Below, in pieces: positions 1 to 9,386 of a stretch of DNA of 64,000 bases. This DNA is from Phaeovulum molybdatiresistens. GTDB taxonomy: Bacteria > Pseudomonadota > Alphaproteobacteria > Rhodobacterales > Rhodobacteraceae. Under the pieces are notes generated by a model, which did no database searches, was not told where the DNA came from, and saw nothing but the letters and a program-made list of their open reading frames with translations. The position numbers were made by a program, and so were the translations under genes. How positions within the stretch are numbered: position 1 is the first letter of the stretch; every line of letters begins with the position of its first letter. The stretch is from assembly GCF_023544865.1 (NCBI RefSeq), contig NZ_JAMJFX010000019.1, positions 1 through 64,000 on the forward strand, given 5' to 3'.

Positions 1-165
1 GACGGCGGCCCCCATGGTCGAGATCGTGGTTGTGTTGCTCGCTGCCTGTGCGGGCGCGTCGCGGAAGTTGAAGCAGTTGGCTTGCGCGGGATTATGCTGT
101 GCACAGGCTGCCAGGGTCAGGCCGAGCCCGAGCAGCACGGCGCTGCGGATGATGGTACGGGTCAT
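1..165 (-). CDS. Small lipoprotein of the T4SS operon (partial)
   Basis: The reading frame starts at the ATG at 165 on the minus strand and runs off the left edge, so only the first 55 residues are visible. They show a short basic start, a hydrophobic stretch and a lipobox ending LAAC, so this is a predicted lipoprotein with the acylated Cys near residue 21. Its ATG overlaps the virB4 stop (ATGA), which implies translational coupling. In VirB-type systems a small lipoprotein of the VirB7/TrwH kind stabilises the outer-membrane core, and position and size make that role likely. The C-terminus is missing, so the family cannot be confirmed. Confidence 0.6.
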   Translation of the reverse strand, partial: MTRTIIRSAVLLGLGLTLAACAQHNPAQANCFNFRDAPAQAASNTTTISTMGAAV

Positions 166-2561
166 GTCACTCTCCAGAAATCAGGACGGTCGCGATAATC
201 AGCGCCGGCAAGCGCTTCGCCTTTCTCCATTCCGCCAAGGATGGTCACGAGCGGGCCGAGCGCGCTGAGATCGGCATCGATCACGACGGAACCCCGGTCG
301 TCGCGGACAAGCGCGAGCCGCGAGGCGGAACCGACGCCCAGGAGCACGTCGAGTTCTTTCTCGCTGAGGCCCAGCATGGCGTAATCTGTAGCAGAGGCGC
401 GGATGTTGGGCAGGAGCACCTGCGTCGGCACGGCTTCAACGATGGTCTTGCCGGTCCGGGTGCGCTCGAGCTGGCTCGCATACTGGGTCATCATCACGAC
501 GACCGCGTTTTGCTTGCGCGCAGTCACCAGCCAGTTCGAGAGCCGCTCCGCGAAATAGGCGTTGTCGAGCGCCTTCCAGGCTTCGTCGATGACGATGATC
601 GTGGGCTTGCGGTCTTCGATCACGCGCTCGACCCGGCGGAAGAGGTAGGACAGGACCGCCATGCGTTCCCGCTCACTCTCGGAATCGAGGATGCCGGTGA
701 GGTCAAAGCCCGCGACGTCTCCATCGATGCTGAAACTGTCCTCGGCATTGGCCCCGAAGATCCAGCCGTAGCGACCCTCGGCCGTCCATTCCTGCATACG
801 CTCGAAGAGATCGCCCTCGTCATCGGTCGAGACCAGCAGCGAGGCGAAATCCGACCAGTTTCGTAGGCCCGCATGTCCTGCGCTCGCGTTCTGGCGCACG
901 ACTTCCTGCAATCGGTTGGTCTGAACCGGGGTTAGCGGTCGATCGCGCCGCTCCAAGAGGCTCGCGAGCCAATCAGCAAGCCATGCCTGGCCCCGCACGT
1001 CGATCTCGGTCTGGAGCGGATTGAGGCCCGTGGGGCGCCCCGCCCGCACGGTCGAATAGCTGCCGCCGAGCGCGCGGACGGCCATCTCCATGCCCGCGCG
1101 ATAGTCGAATACGAAGACCCGCGCACCTGCCCGCCGTGCCATGGTCATCAGGAAAGCCGCCAGGACGGATTTGCCGGAGCCGGGACGGCCGAGGATCAGC
1201 GTATGGCCTCCCGTGGGTTCGCGATCCGGCGCGCCCTGTTCGTGGAAGTTGAAGCGGAACCCGCTGCGCTCGGGCGTCGGAAAGAGTGTGATTGGCACCC
1301 CCCAAGGGACTTCCCCGCCTGTCTTGCCAAGGGGTGTGCGGTGGAAGGTCGCCAGATCGGCGAAATTGTGGTTCGTGATCGCAGCCTTGCGGCTCCGCGC
1401 CCCGGTGTTCCCGGGATGTTGCGCCATGAAATGCGCCCGCGCACCGAAGGCTTCCGAGATCAGGTTGATGCCGGAAGTGGCGGAGATGTTGCGAATCTCT
1501 GCCGCGATATCGTCGAGTGCGGCCTGGCTGCGCGCATAAACCGCCACTGTCATGTGGTGCTCGCCGAAGATCAGGCGCTTCGATTCCAGATCGTCCTGCG
1601 CGAGTTCCAGCTCCTGCGCGAGGCTGACGGCCCCATCATTGGCGGCCTGCATCAGGCGCAGCTGCCGCTTGATCCGGCCCGCCATCATGTTGGCGTTGAT
1701 CGGCACGAAGGAATGCGTGACCACCATGTCGACGGGCAGGTTCAGATCGTCGAGCATCAGGCTGTCGGTCTTGGCGGGGTAGTTCTTAACCGCAAAGATC
1801 GCGCCGAGCTTGTCGCCGACGGCACCGTCGGAAAGGGCGATGGTCGTGCCGCGGAAGGTGACGCGGGTATTGGCGACATCCTCGGCGATCACGCCCAAGC
1901 GTGACCGGGGGAAAAGCGGATGCTCCTCGCCCGTGTTGAGCGAGCCGAGGAAACCCAGAAGCTCGCCAGTGCTGGCCGCGAGCAGTCGGGGTTTCAGCTC
2001 GTCAAACGACGACAGCAGAAACCCCACAACCTCGTCGAGCTTGCGCAGACGCCGCGTCGTGTCCGCCGCATGCCGCGCGCGGGATGCCCCCAGACCGAAC
2101 GGCAAGCGGCTGCCTGCCTCTGGGCGCTTCAGAACAGTCAGGGTCAGCGTCTTGTCGCGCAGGCCAGATTGACCCAGATGCGCGCGCCAGCGCTGGTCGA
2201 CGGCGGCCGCGAAGCCCTCGCCCGGGATGGGCGGCAGGGTCACATCGACCGCTTTCGACACCTTGTGCAGGTAGAAAGAGAACTCGGTTCCGACCTGCGC
2301 GACGATGCCGGCGAGAAGCCCGCCGATCCTGTCGAGATGGGCATCCTCGCTCGTGGTGCTGTTCACCCCTTCGAGCCGGATGCATTGCATCAGCTCGTTG
2401 CCGCGCGTCCGGATCGTCCGGTCGGTGACAAGGCTGACATAAGGCAGCATGGACGAGAGCCGCTTCTCGCCCTTGACCCATGCGGGCAGTGCCGTCAGCG
2501 GATCGAGCGCCTCCGCCACGTCATCGGCAAGTCCATCACGGGGCATAGCTGTCGCCCCCAT
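162..2561 (-). CDS. virB4: VirB4 type IV secretion ATPase
   Basis: A 799-aa protein of usual VirB4 length. Walker A GRPGSGKS lies near residue 460 and Walker B IIVIDEAW near residue 652, followed by the AAA-like C-terminal fold of the VirB4/TraC family. VirB4 is the cytoplasmic-face ATPase that energises pilus assembly and substrate transfer. The gene overlaps virB3 upstream by 26 bp and the lipoprotein gene downstream by 4 bp, consistent with one operon. A second in-frame ATG at 2546 has a better GGGGG-type ribosome binding site, so the true start may be five codons inside. Confidence 0.95.
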   Translation of the reverse strand: MGATAMPRDGLADDVAEALDPLTALPAWVKGEKRLSSMLPYVSLVTDRTIRTRGNELMQCIRLEGVNSTTSEDAHLDRIGGLLAGIVAQVGTEFSFYLHKVSKAVDVTLPPIPGEGFAAAVDQRWRAHLGQSGLRDKTLTLTVLKRPEAGSRLPFGLGASRARHAADTTRRLRKLDEVVGFLLSSFDELKPRLLAASTGELLGFLGSLNTGEEHPLFPRSRLGVIAEDVANTRVTFRGTTIALSDGAVGDKLGAIFAVKNYPAKTDSLMLDDLNLPVDMVVTHSFVPINANMMAGRIKRQLRLMQAANDGAVSLAQELELAQDDLESKRLIFGEHHMTVAVYARSQAALDDIAAEIRNISATSGINLISEAFGARAHFMAQHPGNTGARSRKAAITNHNFADLATFHRTPLGKTGGEVPWGVPITLFPTPERSGFRFNFHEQGAPDREPTGGHTLILGRPGSGKSVLAAFLMTMARRAGARVFVFDYRAGMEMAVRALGGSYSTVRAGRPTGLNPLQTEIDVRGQAWLADWLASLLERRDRPLTPVQTNRLQEVVRQNASAGHAGLRNWSDFASLLVSTDDEGDLFERMQEWTAEGRYGWIFGANAEDSFSIDGDVAGFDLTGILDSESERERMAVLSYLFRRVERVIEDRKPTIIVIDEAWKALDNAYFAERLSNWLVTARKQNAVVVMMTQYASQLERTRTGKTIVEAVPTQVLLPNIRASATDYAMLGLSEKELDVLLGVGSASRLALVRDDRGSVVIDADLSALGPLVTILGGMEKGEALAGADYRDRPDFWRVT

Positions 2562-2814
2562 GGAGTTTGCGGTTCGCCGTGGGTGGGGTTTCCTGCAAGG
2601 TAATCACCAGGACATCGAGAAAGTTCGGATCCCAGTCTGCGGCCTTCCAGAGCGCCGGCCAGGCCAGCCCCGCGAAAACGACCACCACCCAGCTCTGCAC
2701 CCAGAGAAACAGCAGCGTCGAGCCAAAGAGCCAGACCATGGCGTACATGATCGGCAGGCCCATCAGCTTGGGTGGCCTCAGAAGGCCGATGAACACGCGG
2801 GACTGGTCGGACAT
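2536..2814 (-). CDS. virB3: VirB3 inner-membrane protein
   Basis: A 92-aa protein with one or two adjacent hydrophobic segments (about residues 18-52) after a short N-terminus carrying the LLRPPKLMG-type motif seen in VirB3/TrbD proteins. VirB3 is a small inner-membrane component that works with VirB4 in pilus biogenesis. It lies 9 bp after virB2 and its 3' end overlaps virB4, which is the canonical B2-B3-B4 order. Its assignment rests on size, membrane segments and position. Confidence 0.88.
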   Translation of the reverse strand: MSDQSRVFIGLLRPPKLMGLPIMYAMVWLFGSTLLFLWVQSWVVVVFAGLAWPALWKAADWDPNFLDVLVITLQETPPTANRKLHGGDSYAP

Positions 2815-2823
2815 GGGCGTTTC

Positions 2824-3114
2824 TCAGGTCGTCCAGATGGCAGCGACGATGGTGGGCGCTGCGGCGATGCCCGCAATCGCGACAACGACCCAGAGCGCCT
2901 GACGGAAATCGAGGATGCCGAAGAGCCAGGAGAGGAACACGCCGATCAGCGCGAGCGTGCCGATCACAATGCCCAAGGGGCCGGTGATCGCATCGACGAT
3001 GCCCTGCAGAAGCGTCTGCACCGGCGATAGGTCAATGCTTTGGGCCAGCGCGGGGCCCGCCAGCACGATGAGGGCCATCGCGCCGAGCGCAACAATAGAA
3101 GATTTGGACGTCAC
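2824..3114 (-). CDS. virB2: VirB2 major pilin
   Basis: A 96-aa protein with a Sec signal peptide (predicted cleavage after PALA, about residue 24) and two long hydrophobic helices separated by a short polar loop, the hallmark of VirB2/TrbC pilins. It starts with GTG at 3114, and that start overlaps the virB1 stop (GTGA). VirB2 is processed and assembled into the conjugative pilus. virB1 precedes it and virB3 follows. Confidence 0.9.
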   Translation of the reverse strand: MTSKSSIVALGAMALIVLAGPALAQSIDLSPVQTLLQGIVDAITGPLGIVIGTLALIGVFLSWLFGILDFRQALWVVVAIAGIAAAPTIVAAIWTT

Positions 3115-3896
3115 GACAGGTCTCCTCTCAGCCGCTGGAACACGGATGTCACACGGGCCACATGGCCTTGGGTTTCTCGAAAGGGGGGAATGCCGCCATG
3201 GCGGGTGACCGCATGGGGACCGGCATTGTAGGCGGCGAGCGCCAGCGCGGGATCGCCAAACTGCTCGAGCATCATCAACAGGTAACGGGCCGAGCCGTCG
3301 AGGTTCTGGGCGATATCATGGGGGTCAACACCGAGATCGCGCGCGGTGCCCGGCATCAGCTGGCCGAGCCCGATGGCTCCAACCGGGCTCAGCGCGCCAG
3401 GATTGTACGCGCTCTCGACCTCGATGTTGGCGCGATAGAACAGCGCCCAATCGGTGACCGACAGGCCCGCCTGACGCAGAGCGTCATGGCTGCCGTAGCG
3501 CAGCGCTGTGGTCTCGATGGCGTGGAGGATTTCTGGGGTGGCGCGGGCAGCGCGCGGGGCGACCGCTGCGGCAGCCGTCACATCGCTCAGGGGGGCATCA
3601 TCCCCATGGGACTGCGGTGCTGCAAAGAGAAAGAGACGATCTGGAAGGGGCCCATTCTGGGCGTCTTCGTCACCGGTGAACGAGCGCAGGGTGCTCGTGG
3701 ACTCGGCCGTATCGATCAGTCGACCATCGGGACTGACCTGGAAGATGAAACCGTCGGCAAGGGCCAAGGGTGCGGAACAAACACCTGTACCCAGTGCAAC
3801 GACGAGCGCAAACGCGCGGTCAGTTGTCCTTGACCAGAACCGGGCCGGTCCGTGGCTCGGACGTGCGCCCGGGTGCTGCGTGACGCTCGCGGGCAC
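3111..3896 (-). CDS. virB1: VirB1-like lytic transglycosylase
   Basis: The C-terminal half is an SLT/goose-lysozyme-like domain with the catalytic Glu in EVESAYNP, then [13 protein letters not shown] and [10 protein letters not shown] motifs. It would cut peptidoglycan to let the secretion channel assemble. A signal peptide-like stretch ending PLALADG precedes it. The start is uncertain: no ATG is close to the signal sequence, and the GTG at 3896 is the nearest in-frame start I found. It lies inside the upstream gene, giving a 77-bp overlap and an unusually long n-region. The frame stays open to 4160, but that part looks like a shadow of the upstream gene. Confidence 0.85.
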   Translation of the reverse strand: MPASVTQHPGARPSHGPARFWSRTTDRAFALVVALGTGVCSAPLALADGFIFQVSPDGRLIDTAESTSTLRSFTGDEDAQNGPLPDRLFLFAAPQSHGDDAPLSDVTAAAAVAPRAARATPEILHAIETTALRYGSHDALRQAGLSVTDWALFYRANIEVESAYNPGALSPVGAIGLGQLMPGTARDLGVDPHDIAQNLDGSARYLLMMLEQFGDPALALAAYNAGPHAVTRHGGIPPFRETQGHVARVTSVFQRLRGDLS

Positions 3897-4179
3897 CTTC
3901 GACGAGCGGGATGCTGGCAGTCGTGCAGCCCATGTCGGCGAGGAAGCTGACAAGACCGACGATGGTCTTGAAATCACGGAGCTTGAGGACGCTGCGGCTG
4001 GTGACGAGCATCTTGTCGTCGCCGCCATCCGGGGCAACGGCTCGGATGACCCAGGCGCCGTACCAACTGTTGTGGCGCTTCTCGGCGCCTTCCTTGCAGA
4101 CCACCTCGATGAGGTAACCTTCGGCAAGGAGGCCGCGCAGCCCGTCTTCTGTAACCACATTCGGTGCTTCTTCTATCAT
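3820..4179 (-). CDS. Conserved hypothetical, first gene of the virB operon
   Basis: A 119-aa soluble protein starting at ATG 4179 with a purine-rich GGGAAGG ribosome binding site. No signal peptide or membrane segment is visible, and the middle contains a [19 protein letters not shown] stretch. I do not recognise a family. It is the first gene after the promoter-like element at 4245-4275 and runs straight into virB1, so it is probably co-transcribed with the secretion genes. A regulatory or cytosolic accessory role in conjugation is possible but is inference from position only. Confidence 0.6.
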   Translation of the reverse strand: MIEEAPNVVTEDGLRGLLAEGYLIEVVCKEGAEKRHNSWYGAWVIRAVAPDGGDDKMLVTSRSVLKLRDFKTIVGLVSFLADMGCTTASIPLVEGARERHAAPGRTSEPRTGPVLVKDN

Positions 4180-4244
4180 GGCCTTCCCTTGGGTCCTTCT
4201 TCTGCCTGGGTGCAGTCTCGGGCCCACGGGGTCGCAACACCGCG

Positions 4245-4275
4245 GGCGATACAAGACAACACGAACGATAGCAAG
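4245..4275 (-). promoter_or_regulatory. 31-bp repeated promoter-like element, copy 1
   Basis: Read on the minus strand this begins CTTGCTATCGTT and ends TTGTATCGCC. It matches the plus-strand copy at 10743-10773 at 29 of 31 positions. It lies about 65 bp upstream of the first gene of the virB operon. Two near-identical copies in front of unrelated genes suggest a shared promoter or operator. The exact -35 and -10 hexamers are not clear. Confidence 0.55.
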
Positions 4276-4373
4276 ACAATTAAAACGACTTGACGCAGAT
4301 TGCCTTGCTCCGATAACGGTGATAGCTGACAAAGTCGTGATCTTAAAGGCGGCAAAGGAGTTTTGCCCTGCAC

Positions 4374-4649
4374 ATGTCCTGTGCGTGCAACATCCCCCTG
4401 GCGCTGCTGATCACCGTCCTTGTGGTGGGTGATCCGGCCCATGCCTGCATCCCGCCCGAACGGCCGTTCCTGCCCGCGTCCCAAGATGACATGCGCGCCT
4501 ACGCGGATCTGATCCGGGGGGATTTCGAGGCCTATATCGCCGATGTGCAGGATTACTTCCGCTGCATCGACGCGGAGCGCGCGCGGGCCTTTATTGAGGC
4601 CAGGGAAGTGAGCGAGGAATACGGGCGGTTCATCGAGGCTGTCGAGTAG
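4374..4649 (+). CDS. Small secreted hypothetical protein
   Basis: A 91-aa protein with a clear N-terminal signal peptide (hydrophobic ALLITVLVVGDPAHA, predicted cut near residue 24) and an acidic, Tyr-rich mature part that contains two Cys (residues about 25 and 63). An AAAGGAG ribosome binding site lies 13 bp upstream of the ATG. It faces away from the virB operon. No family is recognised. Periplasmic location is predicted. Confidence 0.6.
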   Translation: MSCACNIPLALLITVLVVGDPAHACIPPERPFLPASQDDMRAYADLIRGDFEAYIADVQDYFRCIDAERARAFIEAREVSEEYGRFIEAVE

Positions 4650-4828
4650 CGCCCTTCCCGCTGGTACGGGCCGCCCTGATCCTGTGCCGATGATACATTG
4701 ATGATTTTGTTGAAGCATGTTCGGCCCGGAGCCCGTCCAAGGCCCCCACGCATCGGTTGCTTATGCGGCGGCCATGCGGTTCAATCAGGGTTCGCCTCCG
4801 CCCAATTTACCGAAAGGATTTACGCCCC

Positions 4829-5830
4829 GTGTCTTTGCGTTTCTGGCAACGTATCCGTCTTGCGCCTGGGGTGACGCTGAACCTCTCGAAATCGACGGCC
4901 TCTCTGTCGTTCGGACCGCGCGGTGCCAAATACACCGTCAGCCCCCGGGGGAATCGAGCCACACTCGGGCTGCCCGGCACGGGCCTCTTCTACACCATCC
5001 AGGATCGCAAGGGCGCACATGCAGCCACCCCAACGCGGGACAAGCTATCCCTCGGGTTTTTCCGAAGGCTCGTGACTCCACCCGAGGAAAAGGCGCTCAT
5101 GGACGGGCTGCGTGCGCTCAACGACGGTGATGAGGATGCTGCACTGTCCCAGCTGGAAACTGCAAGCGATCTGCCCGACGCGGCCTGGATGGCCGGCATG
5201 ATACGCTTGAAGCGGGAGGCATTTGAACAGGCGCGCGGGCATCTAGAAAGCGCGCTTGCGGCGAGCGATAGGCTCGGCGCGCTGTTCTTGAAATATGATC
5301 TCTCGCCGCAAAGCACCCTGCCGATCGCCAAGGGCATCTTTGCACATATCTCCCCCACCGAGCGGGGCACACGGCTTGCGCTGGTGGAACTGTGCGAGGC
5401 GAGCGGGGACGCCGAAGGCGCGGCGCAGCATCTCGAGCGGCTTTTGGTCATCGCGCCGGAGGATCCCGTGGTGCTTTTGTCCTTCGCCCAGATCGCGCTC
5501 GACACACCCCAAGATCACGACCTGCTGGACCGGGTGATGGCCCTGACCGTCGCCACCCAGAACGAGACACCCATCGACACAGGGATTCTGCTCTACCGGG
5601 CTCGGGCGCTCGCTGCGCGCGGCCTGCCTGACGCTGCCATCGACGTACTCACCCGCGCTGGCCGCCGCCGCAAGGACCGCCCGGATCGTCTCCTCCACCA
5701 GATCCGTTACGACCGCGCGGAGCTTTACGCACGCGTGGGTCGCAAGGCGCAGGCACGGCGTGAGTTCGAGAAGCTCTATGCGGAAGCACCGGAGTTCGAA
5801 GGCTTGGCTGAGAGACTGGGATTGAGGTGA
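4829..5830 (+). CDS. DUF4236 protein with TPR-like repeats
   Basis: The N-terminal ~55 residues match the DUF4236 pattern: LRFWQRIRLAPGVTLNLSKS, then GPRGAKYTV and GLPGTGLFYT. The rest (about residues 85-330) is helical and Ala/Leu-rich with repeated A..L....P....LL..A spacing typical of tetratricopeptide-like repeats. I choose the GTG at 4829 because an AAAGGA ribosome binding site sits 10 bp upstream; the frame is open from 4757, but that section does not resemble the family. Function is unknown. It is cytosolic with no signal peptide and ends convergently with the TauE gene. Confidence 0.75.
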   Translation: MSLRFWQRIRLAPGVTLNLSKSTASLSFGPRGAKYTVSPRGNRATLGLPGTGLFYTIQDRKGAHAATPTRDKLSLGFFRRLVTPPEEKALMDGLRALNDGDEDAALSQLETASDLPDAAWMAGMIRLKREAFEQARGHLESALAASDRLGALFLKYDLSPQSTLPIAKGIFAHISPTERGTRLALVELCEASGDAEGAAQHLERLLVIAPEDPVVLLSFAQIALDTPQDHDLLDRVMALTVATQNETPIDTGILLYRARALAARGLPDAAIDVLTRAGRRRKDRPDRLLHQIRYDRAELYARVGRKAQARREFEKLYAEAPEFEGLAERLGLR

Positions 5831-5933
5831 ATAGTGCGTCGCGATGGGTGGATGGACGTTCGGTATTTTTCCAACGATTGTCTCTTACTGCCCTCACCAG
5901 TCATTCAAAACCCCAACACAAGCCTTTGAACTA

Positions 5934-6761
5934 CTATCCATCCGTCACCGGCGTCATGGATGGCAGATGACGGAAGACACCCCACGCAGACCATATCAGA
6001 ATGATCCCGAGGCCGATCTTGAGCGCCCTGCCGGGCACCAGACCGAGCGCCAGTGCGCCGAGGATCGCGCCGAGGACGGAACCCGCTCCGAGGGGCAGGA
6101 TGGTCCTTCGCCAGACTGCCCGCTCGCGCAGGACCGACCCAGCACCGAAGTGCCGCACCAAGCCGACTACGATTGTAGGTATCCCCACCAGCATCGACAT
6201 CGAGCCCGCAACCTTCACGTCCACGCCGAAGAGGAGGATGAACACGGGGATGATCAGTTCGCCCCCAGCCACACCCAGAAGGGATGAGACGAGGCCGATC
6301 ACCACCCCGCAGACGGCGGCGATCAGCACGGTGGGGACAATCCCTTCGCCGACAAGCCGGGTCGATTCGGCTACAAAAACCCCTTCGGCGATCAGCACGC
6401 AGCCAAGGGCGACCAGCAGGATCAGGATCAGCCGGCCCAGCAGCTTGTCTGAGGCGCGGCGCAGCCAGCCCGCGCCGACCCAAGCCGCCGACATGGAGCC
6501 TGCGAGCATCGCGATGACAGCGGGCAGATGTGCGGCGATTTCGTTGATCGGGACGGTGGCCGCCCGGAACGGAAAGGCGGCAGCCAGCACGATCAGGCTG
6601 GCCACAAGGTTCACCGCCACCGCCTCGCGCGCCGAGAAGTGCAAGGCGCCGACTAACGCGGGCAGACGGAACTCGGCCCCGCCGAGGCCGATCAGCCCGC
6701 CCGCCGTGCCGACCGCGGTGCCGATGCCGAAGGACAGCGCGGGGCGGTTCGGGCGGTTCAT
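5934..6761 (-). CDS. TauE/SafE family sulfite/anion permease
   Basis: A 275-aa polytopic membrane protein with about eight hydrophobic segments and the family's Gly-rich motifs GGLIGLGGAEFRLP near the N-terminus and LGVAGGELIIPVFILLFG in the second half. TauE/SafE proteins move sulfite or organosulfur anions across the inner membrane. Its start overlaps the modC stop by 4 bp, so it belongs to the molybdate operon. That coupling suggests a role with molybdenum/sulfur-oxyanion metabolism, for example sulfite export, which is inference. Confidence 0.85.
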   Translation of the reverse strand: MNRPNRPALSFGIGTAVGTAGGLIGLGGAEFRLPALVGALHFSAREAVAVNLVASLIVLAAAFPFRAATVPINEIAAHLPAVIAMLAGSMSAAWVGAGWLRRASDKLLGRLILILLVALGCVLIAEGVFVAESTRLVGEGIVPTVLIAAVCGVVIGLVSSLLGVAGGELIIPVFILLFGVDVKVAGSMSMLVGIPTIVVGLVRHFGAGSVLRERAVWRRTILPLGAGSVLGAILGALALGLVPGRALKIGLGIILIWSAWGVFRHLPSMTPVTDG

Positions 6762-7858
6762 TCCGACGCCCGGCCCATATCGGGCGTGTGCGCGACGTGA
6801 TCGCGGGCGACCGACATGGATTTCAGGATGGCATGGACGGTCTCGCCGGGCGCCAACACCATCTGCTCAGCCGCGCGGCGGGTGATGCGGGCGAGCATTT
6901 CGTGCCCGGCCACATCGATGTGCACCATCACCCCCGGACCAGCGCCCGGCACGACCCGCGCGACCTTGCCCGCGATGATGTTCTGCGCCGACAACCCCTC
7001 GGGCCGCAGCCGCGACAGGATCACGTCATGCGCCATGATCCGCACCCGCACCCGCGTTCCGGGCGCACCCTCGACGCCGGGCAGGAACAGCGGACCCGTC
7101 GGCGCATCCAGCCGGGTCAGCCCGTCGGCCCCATGCTCGACGACGACGGCAGGCAGCATGGCCGCGACTTCGCGGATGCCCATGGCACGCAGGGCGTCTG
7201 GGTCAGCCATGACCTCGGCCGTTGTACCGGTCCGCACGACGCGGCCCCTCTCGATCACTACCATGCGGTCAGCCAGAAGCTGTGCCTCGTTCATGTCATG
7301 GGTGACCAGCACCACCGGCATGGCCAGCGAGGCGCGCAGGTCGATGATCTCGCCATAAAGCTTTTCCCGGGTCGCGCGGTCCACCGCAGAGAACGGCTCA
7401 TCTAGCAGCAGGGCCTCTGGTCGGCGCGCCAGCGCGCGCGCCACCGCCACCCGCTGCTGCTGTCCGCCGGAAAGCTGGGCCGGCTTGCGGTCGGCCAATC
7501 CGTGCAGGTTCACCAGATCAAGCACCCGCTCCGCTTCGCCCAGGTCGGGCGTATCCATTGCCGCTATGACGTTCTGCACCGCCGTCATGTGCGGGAAGAG
7601 GGCGTAGTTCTGGAACACGATCCCGACCCGGCGGCGATGCGTGGGTAAATCGACGCGCGCAGCAGTGTCCAGCCACGCCGTGCCGTTCACCGCCACCCGC
7701 GCCACCTGTGGCCGCCACAGTCCGGCAATCATGCGCAGCAGCGTCGTCTTGCCCGACCCAGAATGCCCGACTAGCGCCAGCAGTTCGCCCGGTTCCACCC
7801 GGAATGCCACGTCGAGCGGGATGGGCACATCCGCCTGCGCCATCACCTCCAGCGCCAT
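6758..7858 (-). CDS. modC: Molybdate ABC transporter ATP-binding protein ModC
   Basis: A 366-aa ABC ATPase: Walker A GHSGSGKTT (residues ~32-40), signature LSGGQQQR (~133), Walker B LLLDEPFSAVD, and the H-loop VLVTHD. A C-terminal TOBE-like domain (about residues 280-350) fits oxyanion importers, where it senses molybdate. It follows modB directly (one-base junction at 7858) and overlaps the TauE gene. With ModA and ModB it forms a complete high-affinity molybdate importer. Confidence 0.92.
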   Translation of the reverse strand: MALEVMAQADVPIPLDVAFRVEPGELLALVGHSGSGKTTLLRMIAGLWRPQVARVAVNGTAWLDTAARVDLPTHRRRVGIVFQNYALFPHMTAVQNVIAAMDTPDLGEAERVLDLVNLHGLADRKPAQLSGGQQQRVAVARALARRPEALLLDEPFSAVDRATREKLYGEIIDLRASLAMPVVLVTHDMNEAQLLADRMVVIERGRVVRTGTTAEVMADPDALRAMGIREVAAMLPAVVVEHGADGLTRLDAPTGPLFLPGVEGAPGTRVRVRIMAHDVILSRLRPEGLSAQNIIAGKVARVVPGAGPGVMVHIDVAGHEMLARITRRAAEQMVLAPGETVHAILKSMSVARDHVAHTPDMGRASE

Positions 7859-8526
7859 CAGGACAACCTCCGCCCCATGCGCGCCGACAGCCAGTAGGTC
7901 AGCGCGATCGTGAAAAGCGAGATGGCGACCAGCACCGCCGACATGATCCCGGCACTGCGGTCGTCGAAGCCCTGCACCTTGTCATAGATCGAGATGGCTA
8001 TGGTCTTGGTTTCGCCAGGGATCGACCCGCCAACCATCAGCACGATGCCGAACTCGCCGAGCGTATGGGCGAAGGTCAGCACCATGGCGGTCATCAGGCC
8101 CGGCCAGGCCAGCGGCAGCTCCACCTTCCAGAGTGAGGCAAGAGGCGACATGCCGCAACAGCTTGCCGCCTCGCGCACCTCCACCGGAATCGCCTCGAAG
8201 CCGCGCTGTGCGGGCTGTACGGCAAAAGGCAGGTTGAAGATGACGCTCGCCACCACCAGCCCCTCGAAGCTGAACACGAGCTGGTGGCCGAACAGGCCCT
8301 GCCACAGATCGCCCACGGGCGAATTGCGCCCGAAGGCCACCAGCAGGTAGAAGCCGAACACGGTCGGCGGCAGCACCAGTGGCAACATCACCAGCGCCTC
8401 GACCATCCCCTTGGCGCGGAACTGGCGATAGGCCAGAAACCGGCCCATCAGGACGGAGATGGGAAGCAGGATCGCCACCGTCCATGCCGCCAGCCGCATC
8501 GACAGCCAGAGAGCCGTCCAGTCCAT
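7858..8526 (-). CDS. modB: Molybdate ABC transporter permease ModB
   Basis: A 222-aa inner-membrane permease with five to six hydrophobic helices and the EAA-like coupling motif around EAASCCGMSPLASLWKVELPLA, which contacts ModC. LPLVLPPTVFGFYLL matches the ModB family pattern. It sits 3 bp after modA and abuts modC in a canonical ABC order. Confidence 0.93.
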   Translation of the reverse strand: MDWTALWLSMRLAAWTVAILLPISVLMGRFLAYRQFRAKGMVEALVMLPLVLPPTVFGFYLLVAFGRNSPVGDLWQGLFGHQLVFSFEGLVVASVIFNLPFAVQPAQRGFEAIPVEVREAASCCGMSPLASLWKVELPLAWPGLMTAMVLTFAHTLGEFGIVLMVGGSIPGETKTIAISIYDKVQGFDDRSAGIMSAVLVAISLFTIALTYWLSARMGRRLS

Positions 8527-8529
8527 GGA

Positions 8530-9321
8530 TCACTCGCCGTCCGGCAGCACGAAACCGTAGCGTTCCATGATCTCGCGGGCCGCCGGTTCCTTCATGTAGG
8601 CATAGAAGGCCTCGGCCACCGGCCCTGCGTTATTCAGAAGCGCCATGCGCTGGCGCAGCGGTTCATGCCAATCCTCGGGGATCAGCGCATAGGTGCCGCG
8701 CGGGCTCACCTCGGGGGCCAGCGCCAGCGAATAGGCGATGATGCCGCCCTCGGCGTTGCCCGAAAGCGCGAACTGCGCGGCCTGGCTCACATTCTCGCCC
8801 AGCACGATCACCTGTTGCAGGTCGTCCCACAGCCCGCGTGTGATCAGCGCCTCGCGCGCCCGCATCCCGTAGGGCGCGTGATCGGGATTGGCGATGGCAA
8901 AGCGGGTGATCTGTCCCGCCGCAAGCATCTGCTCCAGAACGTCGAGTTCCTCGTCCGCCGTCAGCGTCGATCCGTTCGGGACCATGACGACGATCCGACC
9001 GACGGCGTAAAGATCGCCTTCGTCGCGGGTCAGGCCTTCGGCGTGCAGGTCTGCGATGAAGGCCTCGTCGGCGGCCATGAAGATCTGGAACGGTGCACCT
9101 TCGCGGATCTGGCGGGCAAAGTTGCCCGTCGAACCGAAGGACAGGCGGACCTCCATCCCCGTCTCTGCGGTGAAGGCTTCTGCGATCTCCTGCACCGCGA
9201 ATTGCAGATCGGACGCCGCGGCGACGACGGGCGCATCGTCCTGCGCCAGCGCGGGACCGAACGCGAGGCCAAGTGCGGCAGCGGCGGCGAAGACGGATCG
9301 GCGGTTGAATACCAGCGGCAT
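8530..9321 (-). CDS. modA: Periplasmic molybdate-binding protein ModA
   Basis: A 263-aa solute-binding protein with a signal peptide (cleavage after PALA, residue ~26) and then the ModA pattern VVAAASDLQFAVQEIAEAF and SFGSTGNFARQI. It binds molybdate in the periplasm and delivers it to ModBC. The start at 9321 is 15 bp downstream of the predicted -10 box, so the leader is very short. It is the first gene of modABC after the operator. Confidence 0.93.
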   Translation of the reverse strand: MPLVFNRRSVFAAAAALGLAFGPALAQDDAPVVAAASDLQFAVQEIAEAFTAETGMEVRLSFGSTGNFARQIREGAPFQIFMAADEAFIADLHAEGLTRDEGDLYAVGRIVVMVPNGSTLTADEELDVLEQMLAAGQITRFAIANPDHAPYGMRAREALITRGLWDDLQQVIVLGENVSQAAQFALSGNAEGGIIAYSLALAPEVSPRGTYALIPEDWHEPLRQRMALLNNAGPVAEAFYAYMKEPAAREIMERYGFVLPDGE

Positions 9322-9335
9322 TGGGTGGCTCCCGT

Positions 9336-9364
9336 TAGATATGTTTCCTGAAACATATCGTCAA
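9336..9364 (-). promoter_or_regulatory. modA promoter with nested palindromic operator
   Basis: On the minus strand a -35 TTGACG (9359-9364) and a -10 TATCTA (9336-9341) are separated by exactly 17 bp. Inside and across them lies an inverted repeat with perfect 10-bp arms, GATATGTTTC and GAAACATATC (9338-9359), spaced by 2 bp. A repressor bound here would block the promoter, and the adjacent ModE-like regulator is the obvious candidate. Repression by molybdate-ModE is known for mod operons; this particular sequence is not the classic E. coli ModE box. Confidence 0.7.
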
Positions 9365-9386
9365 AATCGACGCGGTCGGTCAACCG

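Noticed and set aside
3897..4160. Long N-terminal extension of the lytic transglycosylase frame
   Set aside because: Low-complexity Ser/Arg-rich product overlapping the upstream gene; the signal peptide lies after it.
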